62,288 bases of DNA from Alphaproteobacteria bacterium (GTDB lineage Bacteria; Pseudomonadota; Alphaproteobacteria; CAAGCB01; CAG-977): contig JAFZYY010000030.1 of assembly GCA_017616015.1 (NCBI GenBank), positions 311,706 through 373,993 of the forward strand, given 5' to 3'. How positions within the stretch are numbered: the first letter of the stretch is position 1; each line of letters starts with the position of its first letter. Shown here one piece after another: positions 8,148-16,584 of the stretch. The translations under genes and the position numbers were made by a program. Below the pieces are notes generated by a model, which worked only from the letters and a program-made list of their open reading frames with translations, searched no databases and had not been told where the DNA came from.

Positions 8148-8834
8148 CTATTTTTTAAACCAGCTTTGTATCTCTTTTGATCTTTGAATTGAAGACGAAG
8201 AGACAGACTCTGCGGATTTTGTGGGGTTTGAAGAGGCGGTCTCTGCCGGTTCTTTTTCTTTTTTGGCGTTTTCTTTTGCGGCGCGGATTAAATCGCGGAT
8301 TTGCGCTTTGATTTTAGGACCGTTCCATTCGGTAATGCCACGGATTCTGCCGACTTCCCGTCCTTTTTCGTCAATTAAAAAAGTAGTGGGCAACCCTTTG
8401 ACGTCGGCGGCTTGCGCAAACAGAGCCTGAGGATCGGAATAGATTTTTAAATTTTTTATGCCGCGGTTGACCCAAAAACGCCGTAAAAGAGGAAGCGGTT
8501 CAAAATCCGATGAAATGGCGATGACTTGAAATTTAACGCCGCCCATATCTTTTTGCAGTCGATCCAGCATCGGCAGTTCAATAACGCATTGCGGACAGGA
8601 GGTCGTCCAGATATTTACCAGAACGATTTTTCCGCTGAAATCGCGCAGAGAAACTTTATCCCCTTTTTCATTAAGAAATTCCGCCGTCGGAGCGGAAACG
8701 GGATATTTATTGATGTTGAATGTTTCGGGGGCTCTTTTGTTCTTAATGGAAATGATGCCCGTTGTCTGCGCTTCAGGCGCGGTCAACGGGAAAAAAACAA
8801 GCATTAAAAGAAAAAGTCCCTTCAACATCATCAT
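8148..8834 (-). CDS. TlpA-like periplasmic thiol-disulfide protein
   Basis: 228 residues from the ATG cluster at 8828-8834. A hydrophobic N-terminus (MMMLKGLFLLMLVFF) acts as signal or anchor. It is followed by a thioredoxin fold with active site WTTSCPQC (C80, C83) and the conserved cis-Pro segment VKGLPTTFLID. TlpA/ResA-type proteins reduce disulfides in exported or cytochrome proteins. The C-terminal 45 residues are charged and Ser-rich. The gene is divergent from lptM-lysA. The three consecutive ATGs lack a clear ribosome-binding site, so the exact start is uncertain. Confidence 0.82.
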   Translation of the reverse strand: MMMLKGLFLLMLVFFPLTAPEAQTTGIISIKNKRAPETFNINKYPVSAPTAEFLNEKGDKVSLRDFSGKIVLVNIWTTSCPQCVIELPMLDRLQKDMGGVKFQVIAISSDFEPLPLLRRFWVNRGIKNLKIYSDPQALFAQAADVKGLPTTFLIDEKGREVGRIRGITEWNGPKIKAQIRDLIRAAKENAKKEKEPAETASSNPTKSAESVSSSSIQRSKEIQSWFKK

Positions 8835-8916
8835 ATTTTTAATATAAAAAAAAAGAGTGAATAACACTTTAACACTTGCTATTCTGAAAGCGCAGTTCAA
8901 ACGAAAAGGCTTTTTT

Positions 8917-9123
8917 ATGAAAAAAACGATTGCGATTGCTTTAACTCTTCTTTGTTTGGCCGGCTGCGGCAAACGCGGAAGGCTTGACTTCCCGCCTGGA
9001 TCCATGTACCCGCGGCAGTATCCCGCCGCGCGTCAGCCGAAGAAAGGACAAATGATGCCGGTCGCCGAAACGCCGACGGAAAGCACAACGGAAGAAGACA
9101 CCTCAACCGGAGCGGAAGAATAA
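8917..9123 (+). CDS. lptM: LptM-like small lipoprotein
   Basis: A 68-residue lipoprotein with lipobox LAGC (Cys17) followed at once by GKRGRLDFPP, the conserved tail of the LptM/YifL family that helps LptD mature in the outer membrane. It sits 2 bp before lysA, the arrangement common in proteobacteria. The rest is low-complexity Thr/Glu. The start at 8917, not the upstream ATG at 8857, gives an intact lipoprotein signal. Confidence 0.8.
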   Translation: MKKTIAIALTLLCLAGCGKRGRLDFPPGSMYPRQYPAARQPKKGQMMPVAETPTESTTEEDTSTGAEE

Positions 9124-9125
9124 CC

Positions 9126-10382
9126 ATGTCATTTCACTATCAAAACGGCAGTCTTTACGCGGAAGATGTTTCCATCATGGAAATCGCGCAAAAAGTTCCT
9201 ACGCCGTTTTATCTTTATTCGGAACAGATTTTGCGTTCGCAGATGCGGGCGTTTTCGGACGCGGCACAAAAGCGGCTGAAATCATCTCTGGTATGCTTTG
9301 CGGTGAAAAGCAATGCCAATCCGGCAATTATTAACGTGTTTTCCTCTATGGGCGCCGGTGCGGACATTGTTTCCGAAGGTGAATTGTTGTTGGCTTTAAA
9401 GTCGGGAATTCCCGCCGATAAAATCGTTTTTTCGGGCGTGGGCAAAACGCGCGAGGCATTGACGTTGGCCGTTGAAAAAGAGATTAAGCAAATTAATCTT
9501 GAATCTGAAGAAGAAGCGGAAATGCTCAACGAAATAGCCGCGAAAGCCGATAAGAAAGTGCGCGTAGCCGTGCGTGTTAATCCCGATGTGGACGCGCATA
9601 CGCATCACAAGATTACAACAGGTAAAAAAGAAAACAAATTCGGTGTTGCCTGGCAGGAAGCCCGCCCGCTGTATCAGCGTTTGGCAAAAACGGAAAATTT
9701 AATTCCCGTCGGCATCGACGTTCATGTCGGATCGCAGTTGTTGGAAACGGAACCGTTTGAAGAGGCTTTTAAACGTACGGCGGAGATAGTGCACACTCTG
9801 CGTTCGGACGGGATCCGTCTGCAAACAATCGATATTGGCGGCGGATTGGGGGTTGCTTATCAGAAAACGGATAAGCCCTGTTCTCCTGATGATTATATAG
9901 CTGTTGTTGAGGAACAGTTGGGGGATTTGGAATGCGAAATCGTTTTCGAACCGGGACGTTTTCTGGTCGCTCCGGCCGGCGTTCTGGTTTCCCGGGTTGT
10001 TCGTGTAAAACATACGCCGTCAAAGGATTTTCTGGTATTGGACGCCGGAATGAACGATTTGATTCGTCCCGCGATTTATGACGCGTATCATAATATTGCG
10101 GCGGTGAAAGAGAAAGAGGCAACGCAAACGTTTGACGTTGTCGGCCCGATTTGTGAAAGCAGCGATGTTTTTGGAAAAGACAGAATGCTTCCGGCAATGC
10201 GGCCCGATGATTTGGTCGTTATTGAAACGGCCGGCGCTTACGGTTCGTCAATGGGATCCAATTATAACTTCAGGCCGCTGTGCGCGGAAGTATTGGTCAG
10301 CAAAGAGCGTTTTGCCGTTATCCGGCAGCGCCAGACTTTTGAAGAGATGCTCGCGCTGAACCGTCCGGCTCCGTGGCTTTAG
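9126..10382 (+). CDS. lysA: Diaminopimelate decarboxylase
   Basis: 418 residues. This PLP enzyme performs the last step of lysine synthesis, meso-diaminopimelate to L-lysine. The PLP lysine is K61 in FAVKSNAN. Other family marks are HVGSQ, the glycine-rich DIGGGLG phosphate site, FEPGRFLVA, and CESSDVFGKDR with the substrate-contacting Cys. Length and motifs are standard. It follows lptM by 2 bp, and its stop overlaps the stop of the convergent zinc-ribbon gene by a few bases. Confidence 0.95.
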   Translation: MSFHYQNGSLYAEDVSIMEIAQKVPTPFYLYSEQILRSQMRAFSDAAQKRLKSSLVCFAVKSNANPAIINVFSSMGAGADIVSEGELLLALKSGIPADKIVFSGVGKTREALTLAVEKEIKQINLESEEEAEMLNEIAAKADKKVRVAVRVNPDVDAHTHHKITTGKKENKFGVAWQEARPLYQRLAKTENLIPVGIDVHVGSQLLETEPFEEAFKRTAEIVHTLRSDGIRLQTIDIGGGLGVAYQKTDKPCSPDDYIAVVEEQLGDLECEIVFEPGRFLVAPAGVLVSRVVRVKHTPSKDFLVLDAGMNDLIRPAIYDAYHNIAAVKEKEATQTFDVVGPICESSDVFGKDRMLPAMRPDDLVVIETAGAYGSSMGSNYNFRPLCAEVLVSKERFAVIRQRQTFEEMLALNRPAPWL

Positions 10383-10990
10383 TCGGTTTTTGTCAGCGTC
10401 AGAATGACCTTGGCCGTTTTTGAAGGCGGCCGTTCGATTTGAAAATCGATTTCTTCTATGCCGTGCGCCGGCAAAACCTCAACGGGCGATTCCAGAGAAG
10501 TCGTTGTCAACGTGCGGTCTTTTTCATCAACAAAACGGACGGAAAAGGTTTTCGGGCGAATGTCTTTTCCTGTGGCGTTAAAAGCCGCGGCCTGCAAAAT
10601 AAGATAGGGTTTGTAATCTTTCTGTATGATTTCGTAGGAAATTGTTTGCAGCATAACGGGAGCGCGCGCCGGCGTACGGAAGAAAAACAAGTAAATGGAC
10701 GCTACGATGCAAAACAAGCTGATAAAATACAACGGCTTCAGCCATTTTAAAAAACGGTTGCCGTTTTTTTCAGGTTCTTGAAAGAAGTCCTGAAAAGAGG
10801 GTATGGATATATCCGGTTCCTGTTCCTGCGACTTCGGGGGCTCCGTCAGGGAAAAATCCGTTAAAAAATCAGCGTCTTTTACTACCGGTTCCCATACATG
10901 GCCGCATTTGACACAACGGACTTTTTGTCCCGGATCGTCGGTTGCGGGGATATTATAGGTCGTTTGGCAGTTCGGACAGGTAATCAGCAT
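10379..10990 (-). CDS. MJ0042-type zinc-ribbon membrane protein
   Basis: This 203-residue protein begins with a zinc ribbon (C5, C8, C26, C29 in ITCPNC...VRCVKCGHVW), the MJ0042 type. A transmembrane helix (about 93-113) follows, then a beta-rich C-terminal domain like DUF3426. A cytosolic zinc finger with a periplasmic domain is inferred from this order. Function is unknown, but this protein is commonly found beside ftsE-ftsX in Alphaproteobacteria, as here, and is divergent from ftsE by about 110 bp. Confidence 0.75.
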   Translation of the reverse strand: MLITCPNCQTTYNIPATDDPGQKVRCVKCGHVWEPVVKDADFLTDFSLTEPPKSQEQEPDISIPSFQDFFQEPEKNGNRFLKWLKPLYFISLFCIVASIYLFFFRTPARAPVMLQTISYEIIQKDYKPYLILQAAAFNATGKDIRPKTFSVRFVDEKDRTLTTTSLESPVEVLPAHGIEEIDFQIERPPSKTAKVILTLTKTD

Positions 10991-11099
10991 GTTTTTTCCC
11001 GATGTAATTTAATATAATATAATGCAGATTTACGTATAAAATGTTAACTTCTTTTTTTAAATATGCTTAAATGTCCATATTAAAAGACAGGAGAAGCCG

Positions 11100-11825
11100 G
11101 TGGCGGAACCGTATGTGATAGAATTTGATAACGTGGGTCTTCGATACGGGCAGGGAACGGAGGTTCTGAAAGACGTTTCGTTTGCTTTGCCGGCGGGGTC
11201 CTTTCATTTTTTGACCGGCGAAAGCGGCGCGGGGAAAACGTCATTGTTAAGCTTGCTTTATCTGGCCCGCAGTCCGACGCGAGGCAGCGTTAAACTGTTT
11301 GGCAAAGCGGTTCAGAGTATTGCGCGCGATGATTTGCCGGAAGTCCGACGCAAAATCGGTGTTGTTTTTCAGGATTTCCGGCTGTTGGATCATCTGTCCG
11401 CCATTGATAACGCCGCTCTGCCTCTGCGGGTGGCCGGCTATCCCGAAGCCGAAATTCAAAAACGCGTCACCGAATTGTTGATGTGGGTGGGGTTGGGCGC
11501 GCATCTGAACGCCAGGCCTCCGACATTGTCCGGCGGTCAAAAACAGAGCGTAGCGATAGCCAGAGCCGTCATCAACCGTCCTCAATTATTGTTGGCCGAC
11601 GAACCGACCGGAAACATGGACGACAAATCTGCCGCGCGATTGATGAGATTGTTTGTGGAGCTGAACAAACGTGGGACAACGGTTGTTATCGCCACCCATA
11701 ACGAAGGGTTGATCAGAACGTTTCCCTATCCGCGCATACATCTGGTCAACGGGCGACTGTCCATTTATCCCGTCGGTTATTCCCCGGATCAGGCTTATCT
11801 GAAAACGGAGGCGGATTATGTTTAA
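11100..11825 (+). CDS. ftsE: Cell-division ATP-binding protein FtsE
   Basis: This 241-residue ABC ATPase starts at a GTG with GGAG before it. Walker A is GESGAGKTS (40-48), the signature LSGGQKQ is near 141, and Walker B LLLADEPTG is near 162. The catalytic Glu is present. FtsE and FtsX form a membrane complex that activates peptidoglycan hydrolases at the septum. The end overlaps ftsX by 8 bp. In Alphaproteobacteria this pair precedes ydcF- and plsC-like genes, as here, which supports the call over other ABC ATPases. Confidence 0.9.
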   Translation: MAEPYVIEFDNVGLRYGQGTEVLKDVSFALPAGSFHFLTGESGAGKTSLLSLLYLARSPTRGSVKLFGKAVQSIARDDLPEVRRKIGVVFQDFRLLDHLSAIDNAALPLRVAGYPEAEIQKRVTELLMWVGLGAHLNARPPTLSGGQKQSVAIARAVINRPQLLLADEPTGNMDDKSAARLMRLFVELNKRGTTVVIATHNEGLIRTFPYPRIHLVNGRLSIYPVGYSPDQAYLKTEADYV

Positions 11826-12714
11826 GCGCCCCAGCGACATACCTTTTGCCCGCGATACATCGGCCTGGTTTTTGCCGTGGATGGTGATGCTGATGGTTTT
11901 TTTCGCGGGATTGACGACGGCGGGGACTTTGTCTCTTAACTCGATGCTTTCCAGATGGAGCCGGTCGATTTCCGGATCTTTAACCGTTCAGGTCATTCCG
12001 ATTGAGGAAGACGGTCGCATCAATAAAAGAAAAACGCAGCAGGAAATGGAAGATGTTCTGGATATTCTGCGCAAGACGGCAGGCATTGCTTCCGCGAAGG
12101 CGCTGACGGACAGTCAGATGAAGAATCTTTTAAAGCCGTGGCTGGGCGAATCTTTTCTGTTGGAAGATTTGCCGATGCCGCATTTGATTGATGTTCAGCT
12201 GCTTCCCGATGCGGAAGTCGATTTGGAAATGTTAAGAACGTTATTGGCTCAAAAAACGCCGAACGCTTCACTGGACGTTCATAAGCTGTGGCTGGGAAAA
12301 CTGATTAAATTGGTTCGGACGCTTGATTTTCTGGCATCTGCGTTATTGAGTATGGTGATTGTGACGACGTCGGTGATTGTTATTTATGTGACATGTTCTT
12401 CTTTGGCGGTGCACAAACCCGTGATTGAGCTGTTGCATCAGACCGGCGCGCATGACGGATATATTTCCAAACAGTACGCACAAAGAACGGCCTTGCTGGC
12501 TTCGGTCGGCGCGATTGTCGGTTTTTTAGGCGTTTTGCCGATTATTTACCTGCTTTCCTCCGTTGCTTCTGAGGTACAGGGGGGATTGCTTTCCGAAGCG
12601 CGCTTTGACGCCGCGTCATGGGGATTGCTGTGCCTGGTGCCCGTGTTAGCGGTTGTTTTATCGACCTTGACCGCTTATTGGACGGTTCAGAAAACTTTAA
12701 GGCGAATGCTATGA
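11818..12714 (+). CDS. ftsX: Cell-division protein FtsX
   Basis: This 298-residue membrane protein has one N-terminal helix (about 20-42), a periplasmic domain (about 50-165) and three C-terminal helices (about 170-195, 225-250, 270-290), the FtsX layout. It is the permease-like partner of FtsE and transmits ATP hydrolysis to periplasmic amidase activators. It overlaps ftsE at its start and the next gene by ATGA at its end. Confidence 0.88.
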   Translation: MFKRPSDIPFARDTSAWFLPWMVMLMVFFAGLTTAGTLSLNSMLSRWSRSISGSLTVQVIPIEEDGRINKRKTQQEMEDVLDILRKTAGIASAKALTDSQMKNLLKPWLGESFLLEDLPMPHLIDVQLLPDAEVDLEMLRTLLAQKTPNASLDVHKLWLGKLIKLVRTLDFLASALLSMVIVTTSVIVIYVTCSSLAVHKPVIELLHQTGAHDGYISKQYAQRTALLASVGAIVGFLGVLPIIYLLSSVASEVQGGLLSEARFDAASWGLLCLVPVLAVVLSTLTAYWTVQKTLRRML

Positions 12715-13328
12715 CGCGTAAAAGGGGTCTGTTTGCGTTGCTTGTTATTGCTGCGGTCTGGACGGTAGGCCTGTTTTGGTTTGCTTCTTTGGTGAATCGC
12801 GCGCCGCGGGATATAACGACGCGGACGGAAGCTTTGATTGTTTTGACCGGCGGGACGGAACGCGTGGCGGCGGCAATAGAGCTTTTAAAACAGGAAAAAG
12901 CTGAAAAATTATTGATTTCCGGCGTGAATAAAAAAGTCGACTGGGTTCTGCTGGCGCAGACGATTGACGAACTGCCCGATCAGCTGACCGATAAAATCAC
13001 GCTCGGCCATGTGGCGTGCAATACGCGGCAGAACGCGTTGGAAAGCAAAGATTGGCTGGAACGTAACCGATTTACGTCCGTACGATTGGTAACGGCGTCT
13101 TACCATATGCCGCGCAGTATGTCGGAATTCAAAAATGTGATGCCGGATATGAAGATTATTCCTCACCCGATTTTTCCTCAGACGGTCAAACATGACGAAT
13201 GGTGGAAATGGCCGGGGACATTTACTTTGATTATGTCGGAGTATATGAAATTTTTGTTTGTGTCGATCAAACATGTTTTTCCTTTTATTCATGATTCTTT
13301 TAATGCTGAAACGGTATGTGAACAATGA
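12711..13328 (+). CDS. YdcF/ElyC-family DUF218 membrane protein
   Basis: 205 residues from the ATG at 12711, chosen because it gives an ATGA overlap with ftsX and removes a spurious upstream extension. An N-terminal helix (about 8-28) is followed by a DUF218 domain: ALIVLTGG, ACNTRQNALES and a VTASYHMPRS segment. DUF218 proteins such as ElyC and SanA affect envelope lipid-carrier or peptidoglycan metabolism. The gene is part of the ftsE-ftsX-plsC operon. Confidence 0.78.
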   Translation: MTRKRGLFALLVIAAVWTVGLFWFASLVNRAPRDITTRTEALIVLTGGTERVAAAIELLKQEKAEKLLISGVNKKVDWVLLAQTIDELPDQLTDKITLGHVACNTRQNALESKDWLERNRFTSVRLVTASYHMPRSMSEFKNVMPDMKIIPHPIFPQTVKHDEWWKWPGTFTLIMSEYMKFLFVSIKHVFPFIHDSFNAETVCEQ

Positions 13329-14035
13329 AGTTGATAAGATCTTGTCTGTTTAATGTTTATTATGTTCTGGTCACTCTGATTATCTGTGTGATCGGTATGA
13401 TCGTAGGACCATTTTCGATGAAGCTGTGCTGTCTGAATGCGCGGCTGTGGGGCTTTTTGCTTTTGTTCGGACTGCGGTGGCTGGCCGGAGTTAAATGTGA
13501 AGTGAAAGGCAAAGAAAATTTACCGAAAGAAGGCGGTTATATTATTGCTTCGAAGCATCAGTCCGCTTTGGAAACGATAGCTTTCCACGCGTTGTTGCCG
13601 GAACCGGCGTACATTTTGAAAAAGGAGCTGCTGTATATTCCTTTGTTCGGGTGGAATCTGAAACTGACCGGCTGTGTGCCGATCGACAGATCTTCCGGAA
13701 CAAAAGCGATGAGGTCTATTCTGCATGGTACGGAACTGCGTTTGAAAGAAAAACGTCCGGTCGTTATCTTTCCGGAAGGAACCAGAACAAAGCCCGGCGC
13801 GACGACACACTATAATCCGGGTGTCGGACTGATGTACGAAAAATTTGATGTGCCGATGATTCCCGTCGCGTTGAATTCGGGCGTTTTCTGGCGGAAAAAC
13901 GCTTTTTTGAAAAATCCGGGAACTCTGACGATCGAGTTTCTGCCGGCCATGCCTAAAGGGTTGGACAAGCGCGAGTTTATAAAGGAATTGCAGGACAGGA
14001 TAGAGGCCGCCTGCGCACAGTTGCCGTTGAAGTAA
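13325..14035 (+). CDS. plsC: 1-acyl-sn-glycerol-3-phosphate acyltransferase
   Basis: This 236-residue membrane enzyme acylates lysophosphatidic acid to phosphatidic acid. The block I motif is KHQSALET (H78, with Glu at the position usually Asp), a form I recall from alphaproteobacterial PlsC. The FPEGTRTKPG block is near 149 and VPIDRS lies before it. It starts in an ATGA overlap with the DUF218 gene and ends at a terminator, closing the ftsE operon. Confidence 0.87.
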   Translation: MKLIRSCLFNVYYVLVTLIICVIGMIVGPFSMKLCCLNARLWGFLLLFGLRWLAGVKCEVKGKENLPKEGGYIIASKHQSALETIAFHALLPEPAYILKKELLYIPLFGWNLKLTGCVPIDRSSGTKAMRSILHGTELRLKEKRPVVIFPEGTRTKPGATTHYNPGVGLMYEKFDVPMIPVALNSGVFWRKNAFLKNPGTLTIEFLPAMPKGLDKREFIKELQDRIEAACAQLPLK

Positions 14036-14037
14036 TG

Positions 14038-14067
14038 AAAAAAGCTCCGGATTACGGAGCTTTTTTT
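14038..14067. terminator. Bidirectional terminator between plsC and flavin reductase
   Basis: AAAAAAGCTCCG and CGGAGCTTTTTTT form a stem with a 5-nt loop. The last codons of the convergent flavin-reductase gene lie inside the hairpin. Confidence 0.85.
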
Positions 14068-14738
14068 GTTTTCTTTGAAGAGAATTTTTTCTTCTCCTGT
14101 TTTGGTTTTTGAGCTTTCTTCGCTTTTTTCATGGCGGCGCGTTCATGCTTGATTTGAGCGATGCGTTGCTTGCGTGTTTTCTTTTTTTCTACGGAAAATC
14201 CGAAAGTACCGAGTTTGCCGCCCAAAGCGTAATAAGCTCCGTGGCAGAAAGCGACCAATCCGCTTTTTTCCAATTCGAAGCGTCCTTTGTCGTCAAGCAA
14301 TTCTTCTTCGACATGAACGGCGACGATTTCCGCCAGGAACATATCGTGCGATCCGAGCGGCTTGATTTCCGTAACGCGGCATTCCAGGGATAATGGACTT
14401 TGTTCGATCATCGGAGCTTTGACTTTTTGGCAGGGCAGGACAGTCAGACCGGTTTCTTTGAATTTATCGACATTTTTTCCTGATTTGACACCGCAGAAAT
14501 CGGCGGCTTTTAACATCTTGGACGTTGTCAGATTGATTACGAACTCTTTGTTTTGTTTGATCAATTCGTGGGAGTAGCGCGACGGACGCACGGAAATATA
14601 CGTCATCGCCGGTTCCGAATTGATTATTCCCGTCCACGCGACGGTCAGGACATTCGGCTTTTCCATTGTGCCGCAAGTAACCATGACGGGCGGTAGAGGA
14701 TAAAGCATTGTGCCGGGTTTCCAAACGGTTTTGGTCAT
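14052..14738 (-). CDS. Flavin reductase-like FMN-binding protein
   Basis: 228 residues. The region up to about 190 matches the flavin reductase-like (FMN-binding split-barrel) family: PPVMVTCG, NVLTVAWTG, SVRPSRYSHELI and FVINLTT. Such proteins bind FMN and may transfer electrons or sense oxygen. The last 35 residues are almost all Lys, Ala and Gln, an unusual basic tail. AAGGAG lies before the ATG. It is divergent from the ABC exporter operon. Substrate is not predictable. Confidence 0.8.
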   Translation of the reverse strand: MTKTVWKPGTMLYPLPPVMVTCGTMEKPNVLTVAWTGIINSEPAMTYISVRPSRYSHELIKQNKEFVINLTTSKMLKAADFCGVKSGKNVDKFKETGLTVLPCQKVKAPMIEQSPLSLECRVTEIKPLGSHDMFLAEIVAVHVEEELLDDKGRFELEKSGLVAFCHGAYYALGGKLGTFGFSVEKKKTRKQRIAQIKHERAAMKKAKKAQKPKQEKKKFSSKKTKKAP

Positions 14739-14859
14739 TGAAAAAATCTCCTTTAATTCAATCAGGGGAAATTATAGTCTTCTTTGGCGAAAACAAAAGG
14801 CTTTTTGCTTGCTTTGGTCTTTGTTCGGCGGTTTAATAAGGAAAAATCAAGAGGCGGAA

Positions 14860-16584
14860 ATGTATTTCAGGCTTTTTTCTTATCTGGGAAAATATAAAAA
14901 GCAAGCGATCCTGGCTCCGATAGCGGTGGCGGGGGAAGTCGTTCTGGAAATCTATATTCCGTTTCTGATGGCGAAAATCATTGACATCGGTATTGCGCAG
15001 AAAGATTTAAAATACGTTTTCGAAACGGGATTGATGATGATGGCGGCGGCATTGCTTTCTTTGGCGTGCGGCAGTGTCGCGGCGCGTCTGGCGGCTGTCG
15101 CGGCGGCCGGATTTGCCAAAGAAATCAGAAAAGCCGTTTTTAGTCGGGTTCAGGATTTTTCCTTTTCCAATACGGACAAGTTTTCGACCGCTTCGCTGAT
15201 TACGCGGCTGACCACGGATATTACGTTTGTTCAGAATTCGTTTATGATGATAATTCGCGCGTTGGTTCGTTCTCCTTTGATGATGAGCTGCGCGACGCTG
15301 ATGGCTGTTCAAATCAACAGGGAATTGTCGCTTGTTTTCCTGATTGCCATTCCTTTTTTCGGAATTACGCTGGCGTTTATAGCGGTGAAAGCTCACCCGT
15401 ATTTTATGAAAATGTTTGAAAAGTACGATGCGATTAACGCTTCTTTGCAGGAAATGCTGACGGCCGTTCGTGTGGTCAAAGCGTTTGTGCGCGAAGAGTA
15501 TGAAAATAAAAAGTTCAATAATGCCGTAACGGATTTGCGCGACGCTCAGAAAGCGGCGGAAAAAATTGTGATTTGGAATATGCCGATGATGAATCTGGCG
15601 ATGCAGGTTTGTCTGATTTGCATTGTATGGTTCGGCGGAAACCTGATTATTCAGGAAAGAATGCAGACGGGAGAACTGTTCAGTTTTCTGACCTATATCG
15701 GCATGATTTTGATTTCTTTGATGATGTTTTCGTTCGTGTTTATCGGCATCGTCATTTCTCAGGCGTCGGCCAGAAGAATTCACGAAGTTCTGACGGAAAT
15801 CCCGGATATTAAAGATACGGGAAAGGACGGCCTGACACCGGAAGACGGATCAATCGTTTTTGAAAACGTGTCGTTCAGCTATTCGGGACGGGCGGATAAT
15901 TTGACGCTGAAAAATATTTCTTTATCGATTCAGTCGGGCGAAACAGTCGGCATTATCGGCGCGACGGGATCTTCCAAAACGACGTTCGTGCAACTGATTC
16001 CCCGATTATACGATGTGTTTTCGGGACGGATTTTAGTCGGCGGGCATGAGATTAAAGAATATCACCTGCCCGAATTGCGCTCGTCCGTCGCGATGGTATT
16101 GCAGAACAACCTGCTGTTTTCGGGGACGATTGCCGACAATCTGCGCTGGGGGGACGATACGGCGACGCAAACTGCTTTGGAACAAGCGTGCCGCGCGGCG
16201 CAGGCGCACGACTTCGTGATGTCTTTTCCGCAAGGTTACGATACCGATTTAGGGCAGGGCGGCGTGAATGTATCCGGCGGTCAGAAGCAGAGGCTTTGTC
16301 TGGCGCGGGCTTTGTTGAGAAAGCCGAAGATTTTGATTCTCGATGATTCAACCAGCGCGGTTGATACGGCAACAGATAAAAAAATCAGAGCGGCATTAAA
16401 AGAAACGCTGAAAGACACAACAAAAATCATTATTGCTCAGCGCATCTCTTCGATTATGGAAGCTGATAAGATTATCGTTTTGGAGGACGGAAAAATCAAC
16501 GGTATCGGCACGCATGACGAACTGATGCAAACAAACGCGATTTATCGGGACGTCTTTATTTCTCAGCAGAAAGGAGCGGCATAA
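14860..16584 (+). CDS. ABC exporter, degenerate-site subunit
   Basis: 574 residues from the ATG at 14860, which has GAGGCGGA before it; the longer frame overlaps the divergent gene. A six-helix exporter domain (about 10-300) precedes a nucleotide-binding domain: Walker A GATGSSKT near 367, signature VSGGQKQR near 469, Walker B ILILDDSTSAVD near 490. The catalytic position after Walker B is Asp, not Glu, so its own ATP site is probably weak. It overlaps the next gene by one base (TAATG). Together they should make a heterodimeric drug or lipid exporter. Confidence 0.88.
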   Translation: MYFRLFSYLGKYKKQAILAPIAVAGEVVLEIYIPFLMAKIIDIGIAQKDLKYVFETGLMMMAAALLSLACGSVAARLAAVAAAGFAKEIRKAVFSRVQDFSFSNTDKFSTASLITRLTTDITFVQNSFMMIIRALVRSPLMMSCATLMAVQINRELSLVFLIAIPFFGITLAFIAVKAHPYFMKMFEKYDAINASLQEMLTAVRVVKAFVREEYENKKFNNAVTDLRDAQKAAEKIVIWNMPMMNLAMQVCLICIVWFGGNLIIQERMQTGELFSFLTYIGMILISLMMFSFVFIGIVISQASARRIHEVLTEIPDIKDTGKDGLTPEDGSIVFENVSFSYSGRADNLTLKNISLSIQSGETVGIIGATGSSKTTFVQLIPRLYDVFSGRILVGGHEIKEYHLPELRSSVAMVLQNNLLFSGTIADNLRWGDDTATQTALEQACRAAQAHDFVMSFPQGYDTDLGQGGVNVSGGQKQRLCLARALLRKPKILILDDSTSAVDTATDKKIRAALKETLKDTTKIIIAQRISSIMEADKIIVLEDGKINGIGTHDELMQTNAIYRDVFISQQKGAA